Below are positions 45,868-58,682 of a DNA stretch of 64,000 nt, piece by piece. Below the pieces are notes generated by a model. It was not told the DNA's origin. It made no database searches and saw only the letters and a program-made list of their open reading frames with translations. Both the position numbers and the translations under genes were made by a program. The number at the start of each line of letters is the position of its first letter. Position 1 is the stretch's first letter. This stretch comes from Micropterix aruncella (Eukaryota > Arthropoda > Insecta > Lepidoptera > Micropterigidae): positions 8,300,519 through 8,364,518 of the forward strand of contig OX155978.1 in assembly GCA_944548615.1 (NCBI GenBank), in the 5' to 3' direction.

Positions 45868-48800
45868 TCAATACGAATCGCGCTCTATTATTTTTACAGC
45901 CGCTGGGTACTGGTCCTTAAACCGAGCAGCGTTTTTATTTTTTACGTAGATCGCGGAGGCCGGGGAGCTACAACTACCGAATATTAGACAGTCCATTTTT
46001 AATATTTTTGGAGGACTTTCACGCTGGAAACCTCGCCAGAGAAACAGCTGACTGAAGCTATCTTCCTCTCTCACTTTTATCCGAAGATACGTATCTCGTA
46101 TGTCGGCCGTGAAAGCGATTGCATTTTCACGGAATCGTAATAAAATTCCTAATATGCTATTTAAATAGTCCGGTCCACCTAATAACATGCTATTTAGTGA
46201 CCCGCCTGCGCCCGAGGACGCAGCGTCGTGAACGACACGAATTTTGTCTTTCTTCGCGGGGTGAATAACCCCCAGGTGCGGAAGAAATAACACTCGAGGG
46301 CGGTTTTTTAATTGTTTTTCCTCGACTTCCGAAGCATACCCCTCAGCTAGATATCTCTCTATCTGCTGGCAGTATTTTTCTCCATAAAGACGGTCGGAGT
46401 CCATTTTCCGTTCCACTGACCTCAGCCGAGTCATTGCCATGTCTCGGTTATCTGGTACGGAAAAGTTCACCTCTTTCCATAACAGACCTGTTTCCCAGAC
46501 TCCATTTTTTAAAGAAGTAGTATCTTCTAAGATTTTTTCAGCCCTAACATCGGCCTGAAGCTTTCGCTTTTTCTGTGGCCAATCGTACTCTAGCTTCAGA
46601 TTTTCTTCAAGTAATTTATCTAAAGAAGGTTCATTTTCCTGATTTAAGCATAGCGCCGGGTACCTAATGTCTCGTTCGAGAGCGTTATTGCCGCCGATAG
46701 CCACCCACCCCAGGAGTGTTTTAGATACCGATAGGCCCCCGTCTACCATTTTTAATCCTCTAGAGACTATCAGTTCCCAACAATTAGCTCCCAGGAGCAG
46801 GTCAGGTTTTACGGTCGTCGCCTGAGTCGAACGCACCATCCCTCCGATCGGCCTCTGCGTACTTATCACGCTTTTGACCTCCGGTAGATTCAGCGAGGCT
46901 ACGCTGTAAGCTCGTACTACGTACTCCTTCTTACCTAAATCTCCCCTTACTTTGAAGGACACCGCTTCGGCACTGTTATTACTCTCTTTCATATTCCCGA
47001 TTCCAGAGAGCTGTAATCCCTGCGTCGGGCCTCGAATCCCTAGTTCTATTGCCACGCCCTGATCGATGAGTGAAACAGTCGCGCCTGCGTCTAACAACGC
47101 ATATAATGTTTTTCTACCCCTGGTCCCAACCACGGTTATCGGTAATACTTGCAGAATGACCTGATTTTCAGATACTGCGTTCGCCACTACCTCGGAGCTC
47201 GCGCGCGGCGCCGCCGCGATGTCCGCCTCGTTTGCGGGCGGCGGGGCGGTCAGCAGATAATGATATTTGCCCTTTGGAAACCGTTTATATGCCGAACACG
47301 ATTTTCGGCCGTGGTTGTGCCCTAAACATTTGAAACACCTACGCATTTTCTTTATCTCATCCCAGCGGCTTGCTAAAGTTAGATTTTTAAATTCTTCACA
47401 TTTGTTTAAATAATGGGATTTCTCACACCGAGGGCACTTAGGTTCCTCTTTGCCCTGGGTATGTAAGATATATTTTTTAGAGCCCGTTTCTTTCTGTCTC
47501 TTGTCTCGCGGGTTATCATAACTTTTCCTAGGAAGCTCGGCGGTACATAGACCGGCGTCTTGTGCGCTGATCGCTAATTTCTCTAACCATAATGCGAAAT
47601 AAACTAATACCGGATCGTTTAAACCAACCCTTCCCCTATCAGCTAGCCACAGAGTCAATAAGTTCTTTGGCAATTTTGCCACAAGTGAAGCCAATAAGTC
47701 TGGATTATAAAGATGTTCTAATTTATTTACCGATTTTACGGTCGCGACCAGATTTTTTATCTGGCACGCAAATCGCATTAAACCGTCTGCATCTAGACTA
47801 TCAGATAACCCTTTTTCTTTCCTCAAATCCGCTATCGTTCTCTGAATAATTAAATTCGTATTACCGAATAGCGCCTCTAACGTGGTCATGATATTTGTCA
47901 CGTTGTCAGGACTTAAAAGCAAGCCTGTCACTGCCTCGCGTGCTCTACCTTTTAATGCTGTCTGCAAACGCAATAAGTTTTGTGCATCATTTAAATGCAT
48001 TACGTCTGTCGACTGTTTGAAAATAGCTTTGAAGCCTACGAATTCTAAAGGATTCCCGTGAAATGAAGGTAATTCTTTTGCAAAATGCGGTTTTGTGGAC
48101 GCTACAGAAAAAATCCTACATACCTCTTTTATCATTTTTTCGCTCGAGCTGCTAATTCCATCGCTGCTCGTACCCGGGTCCGTATCAGCGGCGGCCTTTA
48201 CCGCCGCCGCCGACACCGCCTTGGTCTCTGCCCTAGCGTTGTCCGCAGCTGCCGCGCCGCTCGCATTCGCCGCGCCGCCCGCATTCGCCGCGCCGTCCGC
48301 CACCGTCGCGCCGGACGCCGCCGCGTTGCCCGGTTCCGATCGCCCGCCGTCTTCACGCCGCCGTGCCGCTTCTGACGCCGCATCTCCATTTTCTTCTGCG
48401 AATGTTCCCCCCCAGGGTTCTGGTGAAGTCTCAGCAGCTGGAGTTTGATACTCGGCCCATCTCGACACTCTGCTAGCTGCCGTGTTGTCCCCCGCGACGT
48501 CGCGATCATTTTCCTGACTGCTCGTTTCTGTCCCGAAGGTTTCGGAGACAATTTCCAGCATCCTCATAGCATGCCGCGAGTCTTCTTCCGCTGCATCCAG
48601 TTCTTCCTGCATCGCCGCTCGTTGCAGGTTCATGTCAGCTTCTTCTTCGATTTCTTCAGCCGCTCTGCGCGCCGTGCGCCGCGCAGCCACTTTTTTCAGT
48701 TCTGCATCCAATTTAATTTTATCAGCTTTTTTCTTGGCTTTTTGGAGGTTCACTCTTCGAAGTTCTTCAGATGCTGCTCGCAGTTCCTGAACGTGCTCGC

Positions 48801-48912
48801 TTCTTCTGCTGCTCTCTGACCAGGCGCGCGATGAAGGTCTTGGATTTTCGGATTGCGTGCTTTTCGAATCCATATTTTTATTTTTCTTTTCTCGTTCTTG
48901 ATCCAAAGTCAC
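45868..48912 (-). CDS. gag-pol: BEL/Pao Gag, protease and reverse transcriptase N-terminal part
   Basis: 1014 residues. Residues 40-115 are charged and probably coiled coil; 150-260 are low-complexity and alanine-rich. A DUF1759-type Gag core (ELPSFHGNPLEFVGF at about 280-294) follows. Zinc knuckles are C493-x2-C496-x3-H500-x4-C505 and C526-x2-C529-x4-H534-x4-C539. The aspartic protease has LLDAGATVSLI (about 606-616), with DAG rather than the usual DTG/DSG. The reverse transcriptase starts at about 870 (HLGVIHPAKKDKIRVVHDAA) with the first catalytic aspartate in FTADIRD. The frame ends in a stop inside the conserved Y-x-D-D box, apparently a one-base loss, and continues in the next frame downstream. 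Confidence 0.9.
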   Translation of the reverse strand: MTLDQEREKKNKNMDSKSTQSENPRPSSRAWSESSRRSEHVQELRAASEELRRVNLQKAKKKADKIKLDAELKKVAARRTARRAAEEIEEEADMNLQRAAMQEELDAAEEDSRHAMRMLEIVSETFGTETSSQENDRDVAGDNTAASRVSRWAEYQTPAAETSPEPWGGTFAEENGDAASEAARRREDGGRSEPGNAAASGATVADGAANAGGAANASGAAAADNARAETKAVSAAAVKAAADTDPGTSSDGISSSSEKMIKEVCRIFSVASTKPHFAKELPSFHGNPLEFVGFKAIFKQSTDVMHLNDAQNLLRLQTALKGRAREAVTGLLLSPDNVTNIMTTLEALFGNTNLIIQRTIADLRKEKGLSDSLDADGLMRFACQIKNLVATVKSVNKLEHLYNPDLLASLVAKLPKNLLTLWLADRGRVGLNDPVLVYFALWLEKLAISAQDAGLCTAELPRKSYDNPRDKRQKETGSKKYILHTQGKEEPKCPRCEKSHYLNKCEEFKNLTLASRWDEIKKMRRCFKCLGHNHGRKSCSAYKRFPKGKYHYLLTAPPPANEADIAAAPRASSEVVANAVSENQVILQVLPITVVGTRGRKTLYALLDAGATVSLIDQGVAIELGIRGPTQGLQLSGIGNMKESNNSAEAVSFKVRGDLGKKEYVVRAYSVASLNLPEVKSVISTQRPIGGMVRSTQATTVKPDLLLGANCWELIVSRGLKMVDGGLSVSKTLLGWVAIGGNNALERDIRYPALCLNQENEPSLDKLLEENLKLEYDWPQKKRKLQADVRAEKILEDTTSLKNGVWETGLLWKEVNFSVPDNRDMAMTRLRSVERKMDSDRLYGEKYCQQIERYLAEGYASEVEEKQLKNRPRVLFLPHLGVIHPAKKDKIRVVHDAASSGAGGSLNSMLLGGPDYLNSILGILLRFRENAIAFTADIRDTYLRIKVREEDSFSQLFLWRGFQRESPPKILKMDCLIFGSCSSPASAIYVKNKNAARFKDQYPAAVKIIERDSY

Positions 48913-48936
48913 TTTTCTTTCCGATTTTCTTTATTC

Positions 48937-48953
48937 GGCTTGACGGAGGACCA
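48937..48953 (-). other. Putative primer-binding site
   Basis: On the minus strand TGGTCCTCCGTCAAGCC lies three bases after the 5' LTR. TGG at its start would pair with the CCA of a tRNA; the tRNA is not identified. Confidence 0.5.
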
Positions 48954-48956
48954 CGA

Positions 48957-50415
48957 TGGTTGGGATTTTTACCCGGTTTGCATAAACCCACTTTACTTGT
49001 GAATTTACGCGACCCCCTTTGTGCTGGGTAATTACCCCTTCGATTATCTTCAATGGTTTTCACCTTGGACTGTATTCAAATGGTAATCACTCACCAGCTG
49101 GGTTGTTTTTTCTCTCAGGGGTGGTTGTCTCGAACGATTGGTGGATTCCAACCTCACAAGGAAATTTGTTCAGCGAGAGGCTTCCGTGATAGAACCTCAC
49201 TTTCCTCAGGTCACGCAGGATAAGCTTCCGTCGAAAATAAACACTTTTATTCGCGAGACTTTCTTTTATTCGGTCACTTATCTTTACTTTTACATTGAGT
49301 TCCTCCGAGTACTTATAATTTACAATAACTCCCCGGTGCCTGGATCGCGGCGCGTTCGCGCAGACCCTTTGCAAATTTTGAACTGAAGCTTTCGCTCTTT
49401 TCTGCCCTCGATCGCCTTACATTTTTTTTTTAAGATGGCGACCGCCCTTACCTTTCATTGGTGATAGCTCCTTCCAGAAATTTCTAAACACACCCCCATG
49501 AATGCACCGCACACGTATTATCCAATCACGAGACAGGGCGCATAACAGATGCAACCCCGTTTGAAAGAGACATCGCAATCATGCTTCCTCGCTTGCACGC
49601 TAGAGCGAGAAGCGAATACACTAGTTGTCTCTGTCTTACATTTAAACATTTTATAGACGTATTATTTGCCTAATTTAAATGAAAAGAATCTACCCTAGTA
49701 CGGGCATTAACCTAGTTGGGTAGTTTTTTAACACATAATTTTCGTAATACTTCCTCTTCAATAAAGCATTATTATTATTATTATTATTGTTATTACAGAT
49801 TCTCGTCGCAAACGCCACCTTTCCCCAGTACATATTGTCTTAAACATAGGTTAGTTTCCGATCATTAGTAACAAGTTAATATTAATGTTAGATCGTTAAT
49901 TAGGCTAATTAAATTGTCTCTCCTAGCGCTTTACTTTACATTAAACGAAATACTATATGCTATGCTTAAATTAATTAATCATGCAATTTTCTTTACATTT
50001 TAACCTATATTATTTCTAGGGTGAATTGTGGGATTTGGAGTATGTATGATTTTTTTTTTGTAACGTCCACGGTTGTTATTTCGTAGTCTTTTTCCCGTCG
50101 CCTCGCCCGGGGATTTATCGTTACCATGTGTTACTAAGGGGTCTTCTCACGATTTATTTTGAATGGGAACGGTGGTGGGTCGCCGAAGTTTCGCGTTTCA
50201 GGGTCGGCAGCTCGTTTATTTTATAGCCCCTTTCTGTCCTTTCCTTTGAGTTATCAGATATTTTTCAAGGAATCTCATATCCTCGGCGTCCGTGACTAAT
50301 TATGTTTCCTACCCTTTGTAAGAGGGTCTCACTTTTTGGGAAGATTTATCGGCGTTGGCGTCCGCTCTCGTGCCTTTGGGCCTGCGCCCGCTGATCTGTC
50401 GGATATTCTGAACCA
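48957..50415 (-). repeat. 5' LTR of the BEL/Pao element
   Basis: 1459 bp, near-identical to 41448-42905. On the minus strand it starts TGGTTCAGAATATCC and ends ATCCCAACCA. Confidence 0.95.
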
Positions 50416-50448
<33 letters not shown>

Positions 50449-50480
50449 CATATACATATACATATACATATATATATTAA
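50416..50480. repeat. TA-rich microsatellite, right flank of the LTR element
   Basis: Imperfect TA/CATA repeats, apparently the other half of the tract at 40987-41447. Confidence 0.85.
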
Positions 50481-50777
50481 TTATTTCTATTTTAATTTAT
50501 AATCATTATTATTATTATTATTATTATTTATTTTATTATTTTGTTATTTTTCTAATTTTTTTTAACCGCAGAATAGGAATCCCCTCTTTTGTAATACAGA
50601 GGTGATTGTCGCATCGTATTCATATGAGTTCCGCTCGCTTCCCTGTAAATATTGCTATCCATAAAGCAGGTAGGCAGATAGTTTCGTATTGAACGCAACT
50701 GAACTGATTGACTAGTGATTAACGACTTCAGGGGTTCGCAGCAAGCGGTTTAAAAATATATAGGTATACAAATAATA
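50481..50777. other. Spacer, no gene seen
   Basis: A (ATT)n stretch at about 50505-50530, then unassigned DNA. Confidence 0.5.
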
Positions 50778-51181
50778 CAACTAGGGTTGTCTACTACAGC
50801 GGGCGAGCCCTTCACCGAGCCCGCGCAGAAGACTTGGACAAAACAGTCCACCACAAACCCGTAAGAGGCCAACGCCTTAACCGCGAGATAGCCGGGAGTG
50901 TTACTCAGCGGGCTTACACTCACGCCCTTACTTGATTGCGACCAGATTACTCCAGTCTCTCGATTGGTTACGAGTTCGAGGTCGCTTGCGCGATCTTCTC
51001 CCTTACGAAGCGGGGAAACGGTGTGTACCGAATCTATCGCGGATCACGGCATCATTTGCCCGGCTGTTCACCCAGGATCGGGTAGCCGATGGTCGTTTCA
51101 AGAGCAGTCGCCGTAAGGTCCGTAACCAGCCCCGCTCTATAGGAAACAGTACTGCTTCCAGACTCCCCCGACTGTTAGTCA

Positions 51182-51850
51182 TTTGGGGGCTAACGGGCCC
51201 ATGATGAGGTGGCCACGATGACCCATGTGTTCAGGGTCGGTCACACTCACGGGTCAACACCCATCCGACGGCCTCCCCGCATGGGGTGCGAATCCTGGGT
51301 AGGACACTAGGTCAACCAGTCTCCCCTGGGAATCAAACCTCTGGCGCCCCTGGACGGTCTGCACACCGTGCGGCGCAAGCCATTCGATTGCGCTCTCCGA
51401 CTAACAGTCGGGGGAGTCTGGGAACTGTATTGTTTCCTATAGAGCGTGGGTGGTTGCGTACCTTATGGCGACTGCTCTTGAATTGACCATTGGCCATCCG
51501 ATCCCGGGTAAGAGGCGGGCAAAGGACGCCTTGGTCCGCGATAGATTCGGTGCACTCCGTTTTACCGCTTCATAAGGGAGAGGACCGCGCAAGCGACCTC
51601 GAACTCGGAACCAATCGAGGGACCGGAGAAATCTGGTCACAATTGGAAGTGAGGGCGCGAGTATCTCGAGCTCGCCGGGTTTATTCCTGGCTAACTCGCG
51701 GTAAGGCGTTGGACTCTCACGGGTTGTGACGTAGCTGGACGTAGAATTGTACTGTCCAAAGTCTTCTACGTTCACTGCAGGGCGACAGAACGACTAATCG
51801 TTAAAACGTCCTGTGGTGACGGGCTCGCCCGTTGTAGTCGACACCCCAAG
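51182..51850 (+). mobile_element. Repeat A inserted in repeat A, first
   Basis: About 669 bp, inverted relative to its host. Flanked by (A)CTGTTAGTCA on the left and ATGTTAGTCATAGTG (51851-51865) on the right. Confidence 0.8.
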
Positions 51851-51865
51851 ATGTTAGTCATAGTG

Positions 51866-52525
51866 GGGAGCTAACGGGCCCATGCTGGGTTGGCCACGAA
51901 GACCCATGTGTTCAGGGTCGGTCACACTCACGGGTCAACACCTATCCGACGGCCTCCACGCATGAGGTGCGAACCTGGGTAGGACGTTCGGGCGAAGGAC
52001 CTCCCCCGGAAATCAAACCTCTGGCGCTCCTGGACGGTCTGCGAACCGTGCGGCGCAAGCCAATCGATTGTGCACTCTGACTAACAGTCGGGGGAGTCTG
52101 GAAGCTGTATTGTTTCCTATAGAGCGGGGGTGGTTGCGTACCTTACGGCGACTGCTCTTGAATTGACCATTGGCCATCCGATCCCGGGTGTGAAGCGGGC
52201 AAAAGAACGCCACGGTCCGCGATAGATTCGGTATTCACCGTTTCACCGCTTCGTAAGGGAGAGGATTGGCGACCTCGAACTCGGAACCAATCGAGCGACC
52301 GGAGAAATCTGGTCACAATTGGTAGTTAGGGCGCGAGTGTCGGGCCCGCCAGGTAGCATAACTGGCTATCCCGCGGTAAGGCGTTGGTCTCTAACGGGTT
52401 GTGGCGTAGCTAGACGCTGGATTGTTTTGTCCAAAGTCTTCTACGCTCACTCCAGGGAGGTAGAACGACTAATCGTTTAAACTCCCTGTGGTGACGGGAT
52501 CGCCCATTGTAGTCGACAACTCAAG
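51866..52525 (+). mobile_element. Repeat A inserted in repeat A, second
   Basis: About 660 bp, same orientation and same site as its neighbour. Flanked by ATGTTAGTCATAGTG (51851-51865) and TTGTTGTTCATAGTG (52526-52540), a target duplication of about 14 bp with changes. Confidence 0.8.
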
Positions 52526-53019
52526 TTGTTGTTCATAGTGCGCAATCGATTGGCTTATGTCGCACGGTGCGCAGACCGTCCAGGAGCGCCAGAAGATTGA
52601 TTCGTATGGGAAACTGACCCTAAGGCCAAGTCCTACCCAGGCTCGCAATTCATGCGTGGAGGCCGTTGGATAGGTGTTGACCCGTGAGTGTAACCAACCC
52701 TGAATAGAATGGGTCTTCGTGGCCAACTCAGCAAGGGCCCATTAACTCCCAATGTAAATAGGCACAATCATATTGGATCTGGTAACAAATACAAAAGCCA
52801 CATGCTAGTTTTAACAAGTGGGATTGAAAATGCTAATATGAAACAAGAAGCCTATCAACACTTTACCTCGTTGCGTTCCCATAGCAACCGCATAGCAACT
52901 GCCACTTAAAGCTTGGGATTAATATTTCCTCCTTTTTCGCTTCTCTTTAGCTGTTCCCCTTTTACATATTCATGATTTTCATCCAATACTTCGAGCGAAA
53001 TTCTTTATCGGTTACCTAA

Positions 53020-54025
<1,006 letters not shown>

Positions 54026-55739
54026 TATATGATTTAGCAAATTTCCGAATCCTCAAATTCTCCGAAAAATCTGAATATACTTGTAATTCGTCCATAACGC
54101 TGCAAAAACCAAAAAAAGACAAAGATAAGCACTTTTTATGTTAAACTTGGATTTCCGCGCTCCTAAAGCGATTGCCTAGCTAGGGCTGAGCACCGATTCT
54201 AAATAACGATTTTCGATGAACAGTCGCTAAGCGCGATCCTAAATTTTAAGCAACCATTCTTAATAAGGCCGATGTTTAGTGTAAAATGAAGAGTCTGATT
54301 GAGTACATTCCGAAAATCTATATGCACCTCTATGATAAATACATGAATCATTAAAAAAACCGTTAAAAAAATATTTATAAATACAGAGTTTACTTTTTGT
54401 ATTGGCAGTTGTGTTTTTTATTCCTTTTAATATATTACCTTTTTATCAACTAGAAAGAATAAGACGATACCATAAATAACATGATATGAGAAAAATAAAA
54501 AAAAGAATTTATTAACGCCTACAAATACCAAGCCTACCTCTAACATCCATTTGCCTTGCAAAGCTAAAAATCCGGCAAGCAATCAAAGTAAAAGGCACGA
54601 CGCAGGATTAATATCGCAATTCCAAAAATAATCAAAAGGAATCCCCTTTCGTGCGCCGGGGAAAGGAAGGTAAAGGCGGGTTAAAATGGTCCTTTTTCGC
54701 TGTTTTTGATAATCGCATACGACGCAGTTCGAACAAAGGAAGGAACTTAATGAGAACGGGCGAGCGGCGCGCATAAATTGTAGTCTAGAGCCGGCTTAAA
54801 CTGCCGCGGCAGTCGCTTTTCCTGTAAACGTAGGTGTGCAGGGGAAAGGGGGACGAAGGACGATAAGGGGGTAAACCTTTTAGCGAACGCGAATTTGTGG
54901 AGCGTTATCGCGATGTCACCGCGCACTGAGGAGCATGCGAGCGATTAAGCCGCCTATACATGCGCAAAAATGACAACGAGTTATTTACACAGTCGATGTA
55001 TACACCGCGTCGCATTTTGTTTCGTCGCCAAATACTGAGAATCTACCTAATTTGAAAGGATTTTCTAGTAAGAAACTACGTATCTAGTATTATGTAAGTC
55101 TTAGGTGTCGTGTATTTATGCTTGGACGTGTAATGTTTGCTGCATCGACATTGGCATAGGTTGATTTTTAACAAAACCTTATGTTCTATTTAATGCAGAT
55201 TTTATAATGGAATGGCGATTTGTTTTCTCTTTTGTTTACTAAATTATAAGGCAATTTAGTTTCGTGAGGATTTTCTAAAACTTTGTTATAATTTATTGTA
55301 ATGTTAGAGCCCTGTCCACCCTAGAACGGGCTAGTCCCAGTTAGGTGACAGAATCAAATAAGCATAAGGTTAAGGTTTTGCCATTCGGTTCCAGTTATTT
55401 TTGTAAACAAAATCAATGTTTTTATAGTAATTAATTCCTAAATATATAAATAAATAATGTGTGAGGGGTTTATCTATATATGATTCCCGTTTCTTTATTC
55501 CATTCTAACTTTTGACGCTTGAATTGATTTCGAAGTGTGTAGTATTGTTAGAATATGTATGTCGTCCTGAGTGTCATATGGTAATATAACTGTCCAATTA
55601 TCAAGTAACTAGTTGTCTAAATGTCACAATGTCAATAAATTAACATACATATATCTGTTTAGTGTCAAATGGCAGGTCTGATTAAGTACATTCCGGGAAT
55701 ATACATGTATCTATATGGATATATACATAAACTGCAAAG
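54026..55739. other. Spacer, no gene seen
   Basis: AT-rich, with a GC-richer part at about 54640-54970. No motif recognised. It could hide distant exons or regulatory DNA that cannot be told by eye. Confidence 0.5.
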
Positions 55740-56085
55740 ACCTGCAAGAGCTGCAAAGAGAGCACTGCGCAGCATGTATCAGGTAACGACTAATACCTCA
55801 TACAAAGAATATTTCAGCAAGGCAAGGGTAATGACTATGTATTCGGCGTTCATATACCAGTGTTTAATGTATGCTAGACAGCCACTCGCAGAAACTGCAA
55901 TTAATGCATACATTCACTCGCATCATACCCGCGGTAGCTCCCTTTTATGCATACCCCGAATACGACTGGCATAAGTACAGAAAAGCTACTTGTACCTTAG
56001 CGTTAAATTCTATAATCTATCCCCTACAAAACTTAAATAGCTGGAGAATTTAAAATTCAAAAAAACATCAGGGAGATGCTGATAG
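55740..56085 (+). pseudogene. LINE C-terminal fragment
   Basis: Reads LQRPARAAKRALRSMYQVTT, then YSAFIYQCLMYARQ and YIHSHHTRG, the usual order in LINE reverse-transcriptase tails, with a frame change near 55970. Confidence 0.65.
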
Positions 56086-56640
56086 GCCACCCTTTCTATA
56101 ATCTGGCCGAATTTGAGGGTCATGATTTTTCAAATATTGTGCCCATTTAAACTACATAAAAAAGTAGAGCCTTATTGTCTGATTATTTTATATGGTCTTA
56201 TATCTGTACTTTTAGTTTAAAATGCATAACGTAGCTTTAATTTGATTATTTAACATTTTACTGACAATTTGAATATTACGATAAATAATTTTTCTACGTA
56301 TCTTTTCGAATTACTAACTACTTCAAATATTTGGCTTCTATTTTGATTATTTATATTTACAGTTTGACAATCTAGTAGTTAATTCTTGACTACCTATGTA
56401 TGTTCAGTAAAGAGTAGTAACGAGACTTACTACCTAACCCAATTATTTTGACACGTCCAAGAGCGGTCTTCAGCCGTCAATTTGACACGACGAAAATGTA
56501 ATGTAACTACAAATAAAAACCAGCTATAAAAATAATTATAATTACCATAGTTCATTTTCTGTAACGGCTGTCGTATTTTTTATTGTTTTTAATATAGTTA
56601 CTTGTTGAACATTTGCGGCCTTGTAGGGTTTAGTTTATTT
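56086..56640. other. Spacer, no gene seen
   Basis: AT-rich, nothing recognised. Confidence 0.5.
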
Positions 56641-56962
56641 TAGTGTGGCACATTCTGTGCCCACAAGAGTTAAAAATATATATTTGTTTTGTATTTTTCA
56701 AACTCTTTATATACGTTAAAATAGTATCTCCTCGCAAATAATAATAATAATAATAATAAAACACTTTATTCTAAAAAAAAAGGCGAGCGTATTGCCTGCA
56801 GGCAATATTTTAGAGCTAACCTTTACTATTGTAAGAACATTATTTGCGAGTAGACTACATAACTTAACCTATATAAAGAGTATGACAAATAAAATAAAGG
56901 AGAATAGTAAGAAATATATACTTTACTCTTTGTGGGCACAGATTTGCCACATCAAAATAATC
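56641..56962. mobile_element. Imperfect foldback element with LINE tail inside
   Basis: Outer arms TGTGGCAC..CTGTGCCCACAA and TTGTGGGCACAG..TGCCACA are inverted, and inner blocks (AACTCTTTATATA / TATATAAAGAGT, CTCGCAAATAAT / ATTATTTGCGAG) continue the symmetry. The centre is occupied by an (AAT)n-tailed LINE end at about 56737-56845. Confidence 0.75.
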
Positions 56963-57204
56963 TAACACCTATAAGGACGCTAAAGTTTTAAAAGGAGGGG
57001 AATGGGAGGGGAAAGGGAATTTATCTCGACGATTTCAAATGCTCTCTGAGTCTGTTTTTAACCCGACAAATGACAGGCGTCCTTTTGGGGATGCAAGTTT
57101 TAATACACTGGAATGACAGGCGTCCACTTGGTCCAGTGATGACGACACGATGGAGGCCGTTTGCGTTTTGTAATTTGTCGCCATTATTATCTTAATTGAT
57201 TTAC

Positions 57205-57371
57205 GAGATAAGGTTATAATGTTTTATATGTCAAATTTCAATGCGATCATTTTACAGTTCTTCTTTTTATGATCCGTATAGTGGTTTACAAGTTATGGTC
57301 GTTTTTATCAAGGTCGTCGATTTTGCGCGCGAAAAGGTCGCGCGCGAATGGGACAGCTGAATTTTTACTCC
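57205..57371 (+). repeat. Dispersed repeat B, fragment
   Basis: ATTTCAATGCGATCATTTTA, then GATCCGTATAGTGGTTTAC. Inverted relative to 4670-4865. Confidence 0.6.
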
Positions 57372-57615
57372 GCGAGGAGAGGAGTTAAAAGTTGTTATGC
57401 TTGGCGCGGTTCTCACATTTTTCGGCAAAGCATTCCAAAAACTGGCTCCGTGCACGGTGAAAGAGAATGAGAAGAAGTCACTGCTGTGACTAGGGATAGA
57501 GAGTAGCAGGTTGTTTTTTGATCTCAGAGGGCGTTCATGAGCCGATAGTTCAGTAAATCTGCCGGTAAGATAATTGGGAGCGACGCCATCCAAGATCTTG
57601 AAAAGCATACAGAGA
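57372..57615 (-). pseudogene. CR1-like LINE C-terminal fragment
   Basis: Minus strand reads LFKILDGVAPNYLTGRFTEL, then LSIPSHSSDFFSFSF and GASFWNALPKNVRTAPS. It stops where repeat B begins. Confidence 0.75.
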
Positions 57616-58304
57616 ACTCACATGTCTCTTTTCTCCCGGGTGTCTCAAGTATTATGTATTCAGCCCCTGCATGATATGGCTGCGTTGACGCGGACAATAT
57701 TTTATATTTTATAATTGCAAATAATATTAACATAATAGTATAGATGGTAATATAAGCTCTGTAGGTAATATAAGCTCGTGTTTTTTTTTACCTATAACTT
57801 ATTGAAAAGCAAGTAACTCTGCAAAGCGACGCTACGATCAACTCCGCCAGCGTTCTGGTCCTTCGAATCGGATATAGAAAACGTATCGACATCGCGAGAC
57901 CCTCTCCTCTCCGGAAATGTTTCGAATATGTAAGATAAGAAAAACCCGCAGCGAGGCGGCATAAAGATATTCTCAGGATTGAATGTGGGCGGAGGAGCCC
58001 CACGCTTCCCTAATATCGTTTTAATATGGCTAGAAAGGCCGGGACGTGAGCGGAGAGGGTCTCTTAGATAAGCGAACCGATACTGTGGAAGTATTGGCGT
58101 AATCCATCATCGCATCCGCTTTATACGTATCATTTGTTGCGAAACGAAAGAGCTGACATTGCGGTAATTTGATTAATTTAATCCATTCAAGATAACGTGC
58201 GTGAAAAAGTCAAATATGCTTTAGTTTAACTTGAGTTATTACAAAGAAAATAAAGTAATCATAATAAGGCATTTTTCCATCAAACATCATCATTTTTTTT
58301 TTCG
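57616..58304. other. Spacer, no gene seen
   Basis: No recognisable feature. Confidence 0.5.
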
Positions 58305-58682
58305 ACAAATCATCAAAATTTTTATTGGTTTTTATGAGCTCTTTTATATCTAGATATTTTTGTATGTAAATAAGCAAAACGAAATATTACCTTTGATAGA
58401 GAATCTAATAAAGATCACGATAGTATTTACAATGTCTAAATAGGGTTCCGTATTTTTCAGTAAAACAGTACAAGTTAGAAATGCCGTTTTTTTAAATTTT
58501 TTTCGACTTTCTCATATTTATTCATAATTACGTAATTGTTTTACAAAATGAGATTTCAATATTCTATATACTAAAGTTCAATGCGATCATTGCACGGTTA
58601 TTCTTTTTATGATGGCTATAGTAGTTCCATAGTAATAGTACTTTTTGTCGAGCACGCGATATTGCAAGAAATTCCAATAAAT
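58305..58682 (+). repeat. Dispersed repeat B, copy
   Basis: About 380 bp matching 22035-22400, with scattered substitutions. Confidence 0.65.

Larger units (their letters stand above)
50778..52749 (-). repeat. Repeat A copy interrupted by two other copies
   Basis: 50778-51181 (CAACTAGGGTTGTCTACTAC to ACTGTTAGTCA) and about 52526-52749 are one copy. The reading resumes at GTTCATAGTGCGCAATCG. Confidence 0.8.

Noticed and set aside
48085..48551. Alanine/arginine-rich plus-strand frames near 48.1-48.5 kb
   Set aside because: They are antisense to the low-complexity Gag region of the BEL/Pao element.
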